The notes beneath the pieces were generated by a model. The model did no database searches. It was not told the origin of the DNA and was given only the letters and a program-made list of their open reading frames with translations. The translations under genes were made by a program, and so were the position numbers. DNA of 64,000 nucleotides from NCBI GenBank assembly GCA_037962975.1, contig CM075675.1:9372001-9436000 (forward strand), given 5' to 3'. This stretch comes from Clitoria ternatea. Its lineage: Eukaryota > Streptophyta > Magnoliopsida > Fabales > Fabaceae. Of this stretch, positions 1-11,759 are shown in pieces; the stretch's first letter is position 1; each line of letters opens with the position of its first letter.

Positions 1-217
1 AACTTCTAAGGTACAAATATACATAATAAGTCAACAATTTATTAATTAATAAAGGTATTTCAGTAAAAAAAATAAGAAATAGCAAAAGAGTCTTACAAAA
101 CAAGATATAAAATTTTCTTAAAATATCCTACATGTGTATTATTAACTAAAATTCTTATTAAATAGCGTGAACTCTTATTTAACAAGTTTTATTTATTGTA
201 TGACCTAGATTTGAATT

Positions 218-711
218 TGATTTGTCTGGTATGGGGTAATGGGTTTATGCATTTGATATCTTACATAGGTCTAGTGAGAATCTCAAGGTCTTGATGTATT
301 CCATCTAACACACATTGATATCAATATTGGAGCTCAAGTGTTTGGGTTGGTTAAATATACTTCATGCATAGTAAATAAGTGGTATTTATAGCAGTGAGGT
401 GAAGATAATGTCTTACGTAATTTATGTTAGTGCTTTTTTGTAAAGTACGGGAAAAACCGAGATAGATGTAGATATTTCTGACACATCTATAGGTGTTGAT
501 CGTTATTGCCTCTAACATATTTCTTAACATTTATTTGATACTCGATCATATCGATATTGGCTATCGAAGTTTTGTACATGAACAATGTTGTATGGGTTAT
601 TCTAATATTGGTGTGGAGATCTGACTTAGCCTTTTGTATACACCTAACTATAGAAAGCCAAGCTCTTTAAAGATCTGACTTGGCATTTTGTTAAATAGTG
701 CATAGTGATCA
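218..711 (-). repeat. Degraded 3' LTR of the 218-2421 relic
   Basis: This copy shares many blocks with 1785-2421, including GTCTTGATGTATT, ACACATTGATATC, GTGGTATTTAT and ATCATATCGAT. The outer end at 218 is set by aligning TGATTTGTCTGGTATG with TCATTTGTCCGGTATG at 1785. The inner end near 711 is approximate. A purine-rich tract on the minus strand next to it could be the polypurine tract. Confidence 0.6.
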
Positions 712-1073
712 AAATTGAACATCTTTTTTTCCTTTGGACGGAATGGTTGATCTCTATCCCAGTCTTTTTGAGGAGTTTTTTTTTGCTTGGCATTTTCCTT
801 GAGAGTCGGTGTGACTACTGGGGTTGATCAAGGTGCATTTCCCGCCCTGCGTACTTGGCAGCTTTTTCCCTAAACTCTTCTATTTATGGTAGGAATTTGG
901 CCAAAGACAAAGAAAAAAGTTGACTTTGGTTGTAGAGCCTCCACATTAGCATGGAGTTAAATAAGTTCCATTAATCTCAGAACCATTGATGCTTCTTTAT
1001 AAAACATCTTCAAGAAATCTTTCAACGGTTTTGTCTCCTCTTACTTGATCAAACCAGAAGTTAATTGATTTTG

Positions 1074-1331
1074 TTAGCCCATAAACCAGCTAAAAGCTTC
1101 TCCAACCAAAGTCCCAAGGAACATTCTATATATGACTTCACCTTTTGCTCCCAGAAATACTGGTTCATTTGTGTAGGCATTCATGTGTTTATTTGAGTCA
1201 GTCTCCCTAGTATATTTCCTAATGTGTAATAGGTGGGGAGTTTGGAGATGCCTTGGGATCAGAATTTGCATAAGATGTCGAGTGAATGTGATATTGAACT
1301 TATAACCCAAAAAGCCATCAGAAGCTTGCAA
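1074..1331 (-). pseudogene. gag fragment of a Tat-like retrotransposon
   Basis: An 85-residue open stretch aligns with the gag of the intact element. Shared short blocks include IPRHLQT versus IPKHLQT, KYTRETD versus KYNGETD, HMNAY versus HLDAY, and FSWF versus LSWF. This is the start of the retrotransposon gag capsid-like domain. No start codon context, zinc knuckle or downstream pol remains, so it is a dead remnant. The homology is visible directly by comparing the two translations in this window. Confidence 0.75.
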
Positions 1332-1784
1332 AGCTCAATACCGGGGTGAATGACACTTAGCTCGGTACCTAAATTCTTAATAGTCTCCATCATATGTCAA
1401 AATCTTGGAGTATTTTGGTGATGTTGAGACGTCATCGTGAGAAGGTGAAGGATGAGGTTTGGCAGGTGAAGCCTTTCAGTGCTTTACCATGTGATTCTCC
1501 TAGAGCTGACCTTATCCCTACCTAAGCTCCCACAACTTCACTCAGAGTTGTCGAATGACCTCGTTGCATGGGTCAAGTTGTGTTACCATTCTGGGGCTCC
1601 TCGAGGTTTGAACTACTGACCCTAGAGTTTTTATGAAACCTAAGATATAACCCAACGGGTTTGGTTCTAAGTGCGTCGTATCCTACACGTCGCCATCAAG
1701 AGTTCTAGGAGGATGTTGACTTACGTCCATGGAAACAATTATGGAAGTAGGAATAACTTTATCGTGTCCTACCAGGCGTGCCAA

Positions 1785-2421
1785 TCATTTGTCCGGTATG
1801 AGGGAACAAAATTTTGGTATGGGTACCAGGTTTATGTAATTGATGTCTTACACTGGTCTAATGTGGATCTAATATTGTATCTGCAAATCTAGTGGGGATC
1901 TCAAAGTCTTGATGTATTTTGTCCAATACACATTGATATCTCACATTGTAGGGTGAAATAAGGATAGTATGGTGAAATAAGGTGTCATCCACAAAAGATA
2001 ATTTAACACTTAAGTCAGTACAATATCAATTTTTGATATTAATATTGAAGTGTTTGGATTGGTTAAACGTACCTTATGCAGAGTAAATGAGTGGTATTTA
2101 TGAGAGTAAGGTGAGTATCTTGTCTTACGAAACTCGTGTGAGTGTTTTTTCATAAAGTATGCGAAAAGCTGACACAAACATAGACATTCATAATACATCT
2201 ACATGTTTGACCATTATGTGCCTAATGTGTCCCTTAAACTCCATTAGTTACTAAATCATATCGATGTCAGCTATTGGGGTTTTGTACAAGAAAGATGTTG
2301 TTGGGTTATTCTGATACTAACGTGGAGACATGGATGTTGGTATCGAGCTATGTTATACCGAATACTACTCTCTTAGTGTTGGTATGTCCCTTAAGGTTCT
2401 TGAGCTGGTATGCCCAGATCA
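1785..2421 (-). repeat. Degraded 5' LTR of the 218-2421 relic
   Basis: This is the right-hand copy of the repeat at 218-711. It begins directly after the primer-binding-site remnant. It ends at GGTATGCCCAGATCA, which resembles the LTR end GGTATCCAGACCGGATCA of the intact element. Confidence 0.6.
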
Positions 2422-4690
2422 AAATCCTACTATCCTTTTTCATAATCTCTCGTTAATATGTGCACAAAAAAGATTTTATTAAATAAGAAAAAATCAATTT
2501 TAATGATTTTTATATTTAGAAGTGATTAATTCCCTGAGAGTACCGTTGGATTCATTAAAAAAAAATTAATGGTTCGGAAGAACCCACGTAACATTTTGCA
2601 GGGGTTTTTTTTTTTGATATATTAGCATTTTATAGTTTGCCATTAAGTAACAAAGATTTCTTTTCTGGTATACTATTTTCATTTAGGAAAATATTCAATA
2701 GGGTAGAAGGAAAAGTTGAATGAGGGTCAAAATGCCATCTCCAATTTTTTAAAAAATATTTGAGAATTGAAATTTTTTGTCTTCTTTCATTTTCTAGCAG
2801 AAAAGTTTGACTCTTTTGTTTGGATGTTTCGTAATTTCGTACATGATCTATATCAGAATTCCATTATGTTCCAAACAATGGTGATTATTTCAGAATAATT
2901 CCTTTTTATATACCAATGCCAATGAGGCACCCATCGAAATTTTCTTATACAAATAATTATTGCATATAAATTAACTAACACGAGCAAAGCGTTTTTATTA
3001 TATCAGTTCCCAACATGGATTTCGAATTTTATTTTTACTAAATAAATTTATTAAAGAGATAAAGAATATTAACCGTGATTAATTGTTAATTAAGATTGTC
3101 TTTAAAAAAATTGACACTACGTATAGGACTTATGGAGGGCTTACATACACAATATTCCCTCCTAGATATTGGTATATGCTTTTCACGATACTATTTACTC
3201 ATCATGTACTTTTTTTGAAAAGCAATGGTTGTGTTTGGTTGTTCTTGTCACAATCAAACAATTTCATTATTTTAAATGATTATAAAATTCATATTAATTA
3301 ATTAATATTAATTATTATATTTTCTATAATTATATTTCTATAATTAATTATTAAACATACCACTAATTTAATACATCTTACAGAGCTTATTTGTTCAATT
3401 TTCAACCAAATTGTATATATATTCTGTGCAATTCAAATTAAGTTGATGGGTTATTAATGATATTTGTTTTTTTTTGTCTTTCCTCAAACATATGTAATTT
3501 GCAATTATGCAACAAATACGAACTTAATCAATTAAAATAGGTTCACGAAGTTGGTTAGAGTAAATGTAAGGGTTTGTATTTTTTAATATGAGTGGGAAAG
3601 GGATTATAGTTGTTTATCCACCTAGTATGATTTTTATAATCACGATGACTAATGTAAAATGTAGATATTAATACTAGGTATAAACACTATCAAAAAAGAA
3701 AATGGAGTCAATAAAATACGTGGTAACATTTTAAAAATTTTAAAAAAAGAATATAAACACGATTATAAATCATCAAACGTATTTATGTCATAAGTAGAAA
3801 GAACAGTTTTAACCTCTAACACTGGTGATAAAATACTCGTGTTAAAAATATATGAATAAGTAATCAAGATATGATATAGTTGTGATTCAACAGTTAGATG
3901 ATTAGAAAATCATATCTTGTATTAAAAAAATAAATCTATTTTCTTATTATATATCCTGGTAATGGAATAAAAATAAACATTCATATGGTGATGCAAGAAA
4001 GGACGATGGAGGGGTGAAGTGGTTGAATAATGATGGGTGATTCAAAGTTGAATTACGTTGAAAAGGACCATTTTATTCTGCCCATTTTCTAAATCTATAT
4101 TAAAAAAGATGGTATAGAATTGTAATACTCTTTCATACTCTGCATGTGTAGTAGCACAGTAGCAATTGGTACACAACATCATTAAATCAATGAATATCTC
4201 CACTCAACTTGTCAGAATCAGAACAGTTTCCACAAAGATCAACCCAATGTTTTTACATTTTGAAATACAAAGTGAAAATTACAGTTAAAACCTACTATAA
4301 TAATAGTATAAAATAATCTGTTACGTACCTCAACTTGTCCCCAATTGATCTCATCAAGTTTCACAATTACGGATAAACCACCTTCATCAACAAAATATTT
4401 TTTATGCATTTTTCTTAAGTGAAATTGGTATTCGTCCATCGATAATTAGTTGAAGATCAATCCTTTAGAGATGTAGAGATTTGAAGTGCAATTTGCGTGC
4501 TAACAATGTTTAGTGATTTTAAATATACGAAATCAAAAACATTGATTAAACCAAAATTCTCTTCTTAACTAATACTAGTATTTACGCCTTGTTTGATGTA
4601 ACAATTATTTAAAAATTAACACTTTAAAATAACCAAAAAAATAGGGAATTTAAAAGAGGTAATGGCCATATATGAATATGATGATTTTTT
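2422..4690. other. AT-rich intergenic DNA without recognisable genes
   Basis: Only short ORFs with no recognisable motif occur here. There is an AT-rich stretch near 3290-3360 with repeated AATTAAT and TAATTATA words. I see no tRNA, promoter or complete transposon. Confidence 0.5.
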
Positions 4691-5029
4691 TTTGTGTCGC
4701 CCAAACGAGAATTTTTTTGTTTGAATGAAAATCTTCTGTCGCTCAAGTGAGAAATGTCTTACTTGAGTAAAAATTGACCAGAACATTTCCCTGAGTTTCG
4801 CTCAAACGAGAATTATCTCACTTGAGCGAAACTTCACCACAGTCTAACCTTTTGAATCTTACTCAAGCGAGATTTACCCAGAAACTCGCCTAAATTTCAC
4901 TCTCAAACTCGCTCAAGCTAAATTAGGCTCCCTTGAGCGAAAATTGCTGCATTTTGGCTCCCGGGCCAACTTCATCGCACCCTATCTCATTCATTTGACC
5001 TTCGAATGCTATGAAAATTTAACACCTTA

Positions 5030-5356
5030 TGTGACATCCTGGTGCTGTTGAGGGCAAGGAGTGATCGCCGGTGCATAGGCACGGACAAGGAGTGGCTCCT
5101 AGCAGGCTTCCAGCGGGGAATGTAACATCTCGGGCACTGTTGAGAGCGGGGAGTGATCGTCGGTGCATAGGCACGGGCAAGGAGCGGCTCCTGACAGGCT
5201 TAAGAACTCCAAAGTTAAGCGTGCTTAAGTTGGAGTAATTCTGGGATGGGTAACCTCTTGGGAAGTGTGTGAGTGAGGACAAAAGCACACGGGAAAGGTC
5301 TCGTGTTGGTCTGTGGGGAGAGTCGTTCATTTCTGAAAAGCGGTCGGGGCGTTACA
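5030..5356 (+). repeat. Cassandra left LTR with a duplicated head
   Basis: The first ~90 bp (5030-5120) are repeated at 5121-5201, both carrying GGAGTGATCG and GGTGCATAGGCACGG. After that comes the 5S-like block. The segment that follows the head in the right LTR (about 5516-5665) is missing here. The two LTRs thus differ by a rearrangement as well as by substitutions. Confidence 0.75.
5203..5267 (+). other. 5S rRNA-like block in the left Cassandra LTR
   Basis: AGAACTCCAAAGTTAAGCGTGC followed by GGGATGGGTAACCTCTTGGGAAGTG matches the internal promoter half of plant 5S rRNA (box A, intermediate element, box C). It is not a complete 5S gene: the 5' third is absent and the middle is changed. Confidence 0.85.
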
Positions 5357-5426
5357 ATGGTATCAAAGCCTAGCCTCTCCTAGTACGGTATGGTTCGGGG
5401 ACGAACCAGACGGAAACTGGTGGGCA

Positions 5427-5832
5427 TGTGACATCCCGATGTTGTTGAGGGCGAGGAGTGATTGTCGGTGCATGGGCACGGACAAGGAGCGGCTCCTGGC
5501 AGGCTTCCAGTGGGAGGGACACATGAACGAACCAAATACATACCAGAATGAGAGGGATCCAAAGACTGTATAGGTATGAGACTATACAGTCGAGGATAGC
5601 TTAAAGGAATGAATTCGTACTACCTATACCAACAAATGCATTAGCCTTTTCGGTGGCTCATCACTTAAGAACTCCAAAGTTAAGCGTGTTTAAGTTGGAG
5701 TAATTCTGGGATGGGTGACCTCCTGGGAAATTCTTGGGAAGTGTGTGAGTAAGGACAAAAGCACACTAGAAAGGTCTCTTGTTAGTCTGTGGGGAGAGTC
5801 GTTCATTCCTCAAAAGCGGCTGGGGCGTTACA
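5427..5832 (+). repeat. Cassandra right LTR
   Basis: 406 bp, from TGTGACATCCCGATG to GGGGCGTTACA. It has a second 5S-like block at about 5668-5741 with GGGATGGGTGACCTCCTGGGAA, closer to real 5S rRNA than the left copy. A short internal repeat (TTCTTGGGAAGTGTGTGAG) follows it. Confidence 0.8.
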
Positions 5833-7305
5833 CCCTATCTCATTCATGGCTTTTGTTATTTTAAAATTAATTTAAAATTGTGGGAAACATCATAATCTTG
5901 TGGAAATGAGTATCGGTAGTTGTCGGCGTTATTCGGTAAGTCAGAATTTATCAAAATTAACGTGAATTGATAGTTTTAGTGCCGAAATGTAATTTTGGTA
6001 GTGTATGGAATATTAAGGATAATTTTTGTTAATTTTGGGAATTATTGGCTTTGAAAATTAGTGATTAGGAATAGAATCGAAGCCTTTGGGGAGCTTTTCG
6101 AGCTTCAGAATTGTGAATTCCAGGTAAGGGAACATTATATTTTAAATGTATAGATTATAAATGGATATGACTATATATGTGCTTATGTTATGACTTGTGA
6201 TGTTTTGATGATAATTTATGATGATGATGATGATATATGATTGGTTGTATACCCTATTCGATGTTATTGTTATTTTGATTGGTGTATTCTTGAATGAATT
6301 GAATTTCGTTCGTGCATGCAATTATGTTAATTTGGTGATTGATAATGATCATATGAGGTTATGATTAAATGAATATACTACTTGATTGCATTATGTTGAT
6401 GATAATGATATACGCTTGAGGTAGCTTAAATAAGGCTTTGAATGAATTAAATGTTATTGTTGCATGCTATGCATATCAATGAATTGAGATGAAAACCCTT
6501 GATGATGGTAACTAAGTGGTGGTCCCTAGTGATGGTAATCAAGTGATTCATGATGATTATGATTAGTTGTGAGTATAGCATTTGTATTTCAGATGTACGC
6601 AAGACTGTAAGGGGCCTATAATGCCAGCCCAAATAGGAAGATAACCTTTGGATAGACACAAGCCCTGTGTGGTTTCCTTCAGGATCCACATCCGCCTTGA
6701 TTGGGTTCAAGGTCGGCCCACAACACCTAGTTGAGTTGTCATTATCACTGAGAGTGACTGATGTTGCATTATGAGCGAGCGGTTCGGTACCAGTAAAAAT
6801 GGATTGATTGTACTTTGTGAAAATTTATATACTGTAGTGTAATTCTCATCACTAGAGTTGGATCCATATGCATATGCATTTGCTTACAACTATTGAGATT
6901 TAAGGGCTGTTGGATAGCTTAGGATATGTATTGTTGTGTTTGATGCATTTGAGGTAATGCAACTATGTTAGATAATAGTGTGAATGATGATTGTATTTGT
7001 TGATGCGATATTATAGAACTAGATAGGTATTTGTAGATACCATGGTTTAATCTAGTTCAATATTTGTCATTTAACATATATATGTGCACGCCTAAGTTTG
7101 TGGTTGTTTTACAGTGGACTTAGACTGAGGCGAGGAATAGTGAATGGTCAGTAAGCCTATATGAAGTGGATTTGGAAGAATTGTGCATATGAATATGATG
7201 TAGATGAATGTATGGTTTTGTATACTTTGGTGTAGTGGATTTAGGTAGCTGATGACCTCACTGAAGATCTAGAACCGATTTTGATATAATTTTACAAGTA
7301 TTGAT

Positions 7306-7329
7306 GATATATATATATATATATATATG
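7306..7329. repeat. (AT)n microsatellite
   Basis: About eleven AT units in a row in non-coding repeat DNA. Confidence 0.9.
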
Positions 7330-8690
7330 TATAATGTGAATGCAGTATGATGCTTATGCCCAGGAACTATGGATTGATGATGAAATAAAATAAGATTGCA
7401 TTATGGGCAGAGAATTGTGTTTAGTACATTGCATATGAGAAATTGAATTTGATAAAAATGGTTTGGTACCATTAGAGTTGAAATTGGTAAATAGATATAT
7501 GTGAAATCTTGCATAAATAGGAACTGGACAAGTCAAAATGAGATCTATGAGGTTTTGGAACCTTTGAATAGGCTCAATAGTTTATATTTGATATTTTAGA
7601 CTTGTGAGAATTGGAATGGCCTCATTTGGATAGGAAATGGTATGTTATATTGCTTGTTAAATGCCTAAGTTGGCTAAATACGCATTTTTATGCTTAACTT
7701 GATCATTTTTAGGAGTTTTGGAGCTTAGTCAGTTGCTACAGGTCATACACGAAGTGTTTTAGGTTGTGTCAAAGTTTAGTAATGATTGAAGATCATTTGT
7801 GGAAGTTAGGGTGGGTAGAAGTTGGCTTGGAGGCCAATTTGCTGTATAATTTTGTATTCCGTTATACGTGTAATCGATTACCAAGGTCTTGAATTGGAAA
7901 AGTTGTGTAGGTAGCCCTCAGGTATTCGATTACCAAAGGGAGCCTTCTAAAAACCTGTACAGTCTCTTGCGAGTAATCGATTACAGTCCCTGTCAAGACA
8001 CCCTAAATTCACATTTTTAGCCATGTAATGGTGGGATTTGGACATCTCTAAGCCTAGTCCATGTCCTTAAAAATGAGTGGAGTCATATAGGGATGTCCTA
8101 AGACGGATGTGAACTTTTTTTAAAAATTTCCCCGAGTTTTTATTTAATTGAGCATTAGTTGCTCACAAATTAACTCTTGAATTCTTCACAAAAGTTGCAT
8201 ATAATTGAGTTACGAATATTTTTCATTTTGATTCACCTTAAATGGAGGTCCATAGCTCAAGTAATGCCTAAAATACTACAAGGTATTCATGTTGAAAATT
8301 GTATATAGAATAGTTTTACATTTTCATGAATTGGACGGTCATAGGGGCATAATTGACCTTTGATCCCTATTATGTTTGTAGATAATTAAGTTATGCAGGT
8401 GTACCAATTAAATTCAACTCGATCAGAATTTTATAGCTCCTATTAGATGTAAAATACTAAACGATATGCAAGAAAAGTACATCCTGAAAATTTTTCCAAA
8501 AAACTTCCTCATGTTGTTCTTTAAATTGTTAACGTGTACTACATTATTTAAAATAAAATCTAATAAATTGAAGTTAAAATCTCTTATTCAAATTAAGTAA
8601 ATGTGGTGGGATGTCACATTTATTCATAAAATCGATGTGTATTTTAATTCCACCATTTTGAAACTCATTTACATCATCTTTATCAACAAT

Positions 8691-9080
8691 CACTAGTTCA
8701 TAAAAAAGATCTAAACACGGTTAAACTGGACTTTTAAACATGGTTTAGAAACCATGTTTGTTCCGGCAGTGGTAATAGATAATAGTTTTTAACTATGATT
8801 TTCAACCGTGTTTATAGGTGTTGTTTAACCACAGTTGTTCAGAACTATGTTTTAAAGTGGTGACTTTTAAACATGGTTGTTTCCATGTTAGTGTTTAAAA
8901 TGTGCATATTTAAACACGACTATGACCATAACCGTGTTTAAATATCAATACTTTTAAACACGGTTATAGCCTAACCCTATTTAAATGTTGCTACTTTTAA
9001 ACACTGTTGTGGCAACAACCGTGTTTAAAAGGTACATTTAAACACGATTATTACCATAACTGAGTTTAAATATAGGGTTT
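8691..9080. repeat. CACTA terminus and subterminal repeats
   Basis: CACTAGTTCATAAAAAAG is followed by roughly a dozen imperfect copies of TTTAAACACGGTT or its complement AACCGTGTTTAAA, several arranged as hairpins. In CACTA elements such arrays are where the transposon-encoded DNA-binding protein binds. Confidence 0.8.
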
Positions 9081-9334
9081 TTTTAAGCAGGTTTGGTTTA
9101 ATTGATTTCTCAAATCTGCATTGTTACACAACCAGCACAATATATCCCCAGACAGTCCAATTGTTGCACCAATTAATGAAAACACATGATATAACATTAA
9201 AGTATACATAATAAAGAAACTAAATCTATATACAATGAATAATATTTACATGACTGAAATAAAATACAATCTAAACCCTAGTCAGAATCCTACACTAGGT
9301 ACAATAAATAAAAGAGAATAAAAATCCTATATTA

Positions 9335-11548
9335 TTACAGTCCTTGCCCGACTTCATGGAAGTATGTGGCCCATTCCTTTCTAATATGATCTACATGTGC
9401 CTTTGGGAAGCTTAACCGATCTTGAAAGTGTTGCAAATAAGACACAAAACAATTAGCATAAATTAATTAGAATGTGAATAAAAATTTATAGAAAGTAGGC
9501 AAGTGAACACTTACATTTATCTATCCATCTACTATATATTTTGGACAATGGTCATCATGGTGTGCATGACGTAATACCCGCACTCATAGCTATTTCCCTT
9601 CCAATGAGACTACAAAGTATATAAAATAAACATGGACAATGTTATTTCAAGTTTTCAGAACTTAATAAATAACAATGTTGGACATTTGAAGTACTTACTT
9701 TTAGGTTGACCCACAAGACTTTTTTCCTGCTGACGCTTCCACGTATGTAAGAATAAAACATGCGAATAATTAGAATCGTAGAAGAACAGAATGACTTAAT
9801 TGAATTTGTAAAAAGTTATTTAATTTTTTTAAAACAAACTTATGCCTCTACTATTATTTTGAAGTCCAGAAGAGCAGTTCCATGCAAGGAATCAAAGCAT
9901 AAAGCAATTGAATCCTTCGGATAAATCACCATGAGTTACGAATAAGCGCTACAATGAACACTAATAAGTGAGACTGCAAAATAATTAAATTAATTGACAA
10001 TAATTATACAAGAGACTCTTACTCTCTATGATACGAGGCCAGATATACAGTCTTTCAGGACTTATACATCTAATTCTAGGTGTATGTCTAGGTATCCTCC
10101 TTGTTGTTCCCGCTCCTTTGTATGAGAGAAGGCTTTAAGAAACCATAAGTTCCTTGAACACTCAACTCTGTATACAAATTTTATGTAAAAACCTAAAAAA
10201 ATGTAGACATGGTTAGCGACAAACATGTTAAATGAAATAACTAAAATAGAATAATGTACTTACAACTCCTAAAACTGAATGACGGAGATGTTCAAGATCA
10301 TTATCTTGCACAAGTCACTCCACGTGATAAAAAAGGGTAGTTAAATTAGGTGTCCGAACATATCTTCCTGCCACGGGACCCTGACGACGTCATCCCCCAG
10401 CTTAGCTCTGACAGTCTATAGCATTTGGATCAAATTGATGATGGGCTCTGGCTTCTTTGATGTTGGGCCTGCTTCCTGGTGAATAGTTAAAACATTAAAC
10501 TAAATGTGTTATGATATAAACTGTAAACTTATAATATAACTAATGTTTATGGTTTCAGGAGCATACCTGGGGATAAGCAACTGACATGATTCTGGTTGGC
10601 CACATGAGGAAGTGTCTAAACGCCTACCCGATGGTCCGTACCTCCACAGTTGCCACTAGCACAACATCATCCTCCTCAATGATCTCAATGACAAAGATTC
10701 TTGACATCCCATCAGGTAATGACTGATAGTAAACCAAAAGGTCGAAGTCGTACACCATGCTAGTAATAATAGCCTCATCCGACCCATCAATGAACAAGTC
10801 ACATTGATAGGAGTCCCCAGCATCGACTCCGTCTTCATCAGCGTCAGGTGCAACACAAGACCTCTTCATGTTGATTCGTCTAACCTGCATATTTACACAA
10901 CAAATATAAGTTATTCAAAAATTAATGAAACTAAATTACAACAAATGAAATAAAATGATGTACAACTAATCCAACCTGTTGGTCTGTCCTTGGTGTAGTA
11001 GGCTCCCGTTAATGGCTGAGTGAGGTCTTTACCTCCTCCTGGATCCTAATAAAGCTTCTTCATCTCCTTCTAATACTCTGCCTCTACGACACAAACCTTA
11101 GACTTAACCCTCTGTTCCACCAACTCCTTCATGGATGGCGCTAGGGTGGGAACATCGTAAAAGCTTTGGAAGCCTGCAAAATATGAATGATTAGAAATTG
11201 ATAGCTTAATACAAAAAAAATGAAAAGTAACAAAGTTAAACTTACCGTGACCTCGACCAACAACACACACCTTTCTATGGTGCTCTGGTCTCCCGATAAC
11301 AGTAGTCAATATGTCTTGCTTACCGTAGGCAATGAAAGAACCCTAGGTTGATTGCTCAACCAAGGAATCTCATAACCAAATAAGTGTGGGTGTTGTTAAG
11401 GTTTAGGGTTGAAAAGATAAAAATCCTTACATCCTTTTAAGAAGCTGAATACTTACTATTCATTCGGTGACCTCTTGAGCTTCCACGGAAGTGTAGTCCT
11501 CACTCTTCTTGATCCTAGCCCGTTTCCATTTTTCATGATGCGTGGGTG
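9335..11548 (-). pseudogene. CACTA ORF with Transposase_24-like and Ulp1/C48 protease regions (broken)
   Basis: Read on the minus strand, short homologous blocks appear in the usual order for this CACTA protein. HEKWKRARIKKSEDY (about 11500-11548) is typical of the Transposase_24 region. A stretch near 10624-10890 is followed by RHFLMWPTRIMSVAYP (10565-10620). DDVVRVPWQEDMFG lies near 10370. The peptidase region follows with LMVIYPKDSIALCFDSLHG (9850-9935) and the catalytic-cysteine block YECGYYVMHTMM (9545-9590). The C-terminus is HIRKEWATYFHEVGQGL, with a stop at 9335-9337. Exons are separated by AT-rich introns. In-frame stops and a shifted frame where the catalytic histidine should be show that it is no longer functional. 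Exact exon limits were not determined. Confidence 0.7.
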
Positions 11549-11759
11549 GGGATGTGGGATCCTTAATAGTCGTGTTGTCAGGTTGGGTAGCCTAACACCG
11601 ACTGACCTTCTTCTGGGCCATCTACTACTACAAGTATCGGTAACGCCACGTGACAACCTCTGGGGGCACGTATTTTTTACATGAATAGCTTGTCCCTTCA
11701 TGTGTCATGACTGACTGGCCTTCTCCTGGGCTATCCCTTCACCTGAATTTATAGAATTA

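Larger units (their letters stand above)
218..2421 (-). mobile_element. Old, internally deleted Ty3/gypsy (Tat-like) retrotransposon relic
   Basis: Two diverged direct repeats (about 218-711 and 1785-2421) flank roughly 1.1 kb of internal sequence. Just left of the right repeat, 1767-1784 reads on the minus strand as TTGGCACGCC followed by a G-rich stretch. The intact element at 14437-26287 has nearly the same primer-binding site in the same place. A gag fragment on the minus strand lies between the repeats. The element therefore runs right to left and has lost protease and pol. Flanking 5-mers (GAATT and AAATC) match only partly, as expected for an old insertion. Boundaries are inferred by analogy with the intact relative. 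Confidence 0.7.
5030..5832 (+). mobile_element. Cassandra TRIM retrotransposon carrying 5S rRNA-like sequence
   Basis: This is a terminal-repeat retrotransposon in miniature. The left LTR (5030-5356) and right LTR (5427-5832) start TGTGACATCC and end GGGGCGTTACA. They surround only 70 bp. That interior opens with ATGGTATCAAAGCC, the expected primer-binding site for initiator tRNA-Met, and ends with the purine-rich ACTGGTGGGCA. Both LTRs carry a 5S rRNA-like block, the hallmark of Cassandra. There is no coding capacity, so movement would depend on other elements' proteins. Flanking 5-mers are CCTTA and CCCTA, differing at one base. The left LTR contains a duplicated head segment. Confidence 0.85.
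4690..8618. repeat. Long LTR-like legume repeat, split by the Cassandra element
   Basis: Non-coding sequence with the habits of a long plant LTR. 4735-4935 holds several imperfect palindromes built on GCTCAAGCGAG and CTTGAGCGAAA. 7870-7990 holds three copies of a TAATCGATTAC-type palindrome. The stretch ends in GGGATGTCACA at 8618, which mirrors the common LTR start TGTGACATCCC. The left end could not be located. A similar TTGTGGTTGTTTTACAGTGGA region near 7100 has a related reverse-complement counterpart near 49320. There are no ORFs of note. Confidence 0.4.

Noticed and set aside
5019..5562. Small ORFs on the minus strand
   Set aside because: They lie in the Cassandra LTRs and arise from the non-coding repeat.
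4978..5847. The 17-bp flanking word as a target-site duplication of Cassandra
   Set aside because: LTR elements make ~5-bp duplications, and 35 extra bases separate the left copy from the LTR. Reported as an oddity instead.
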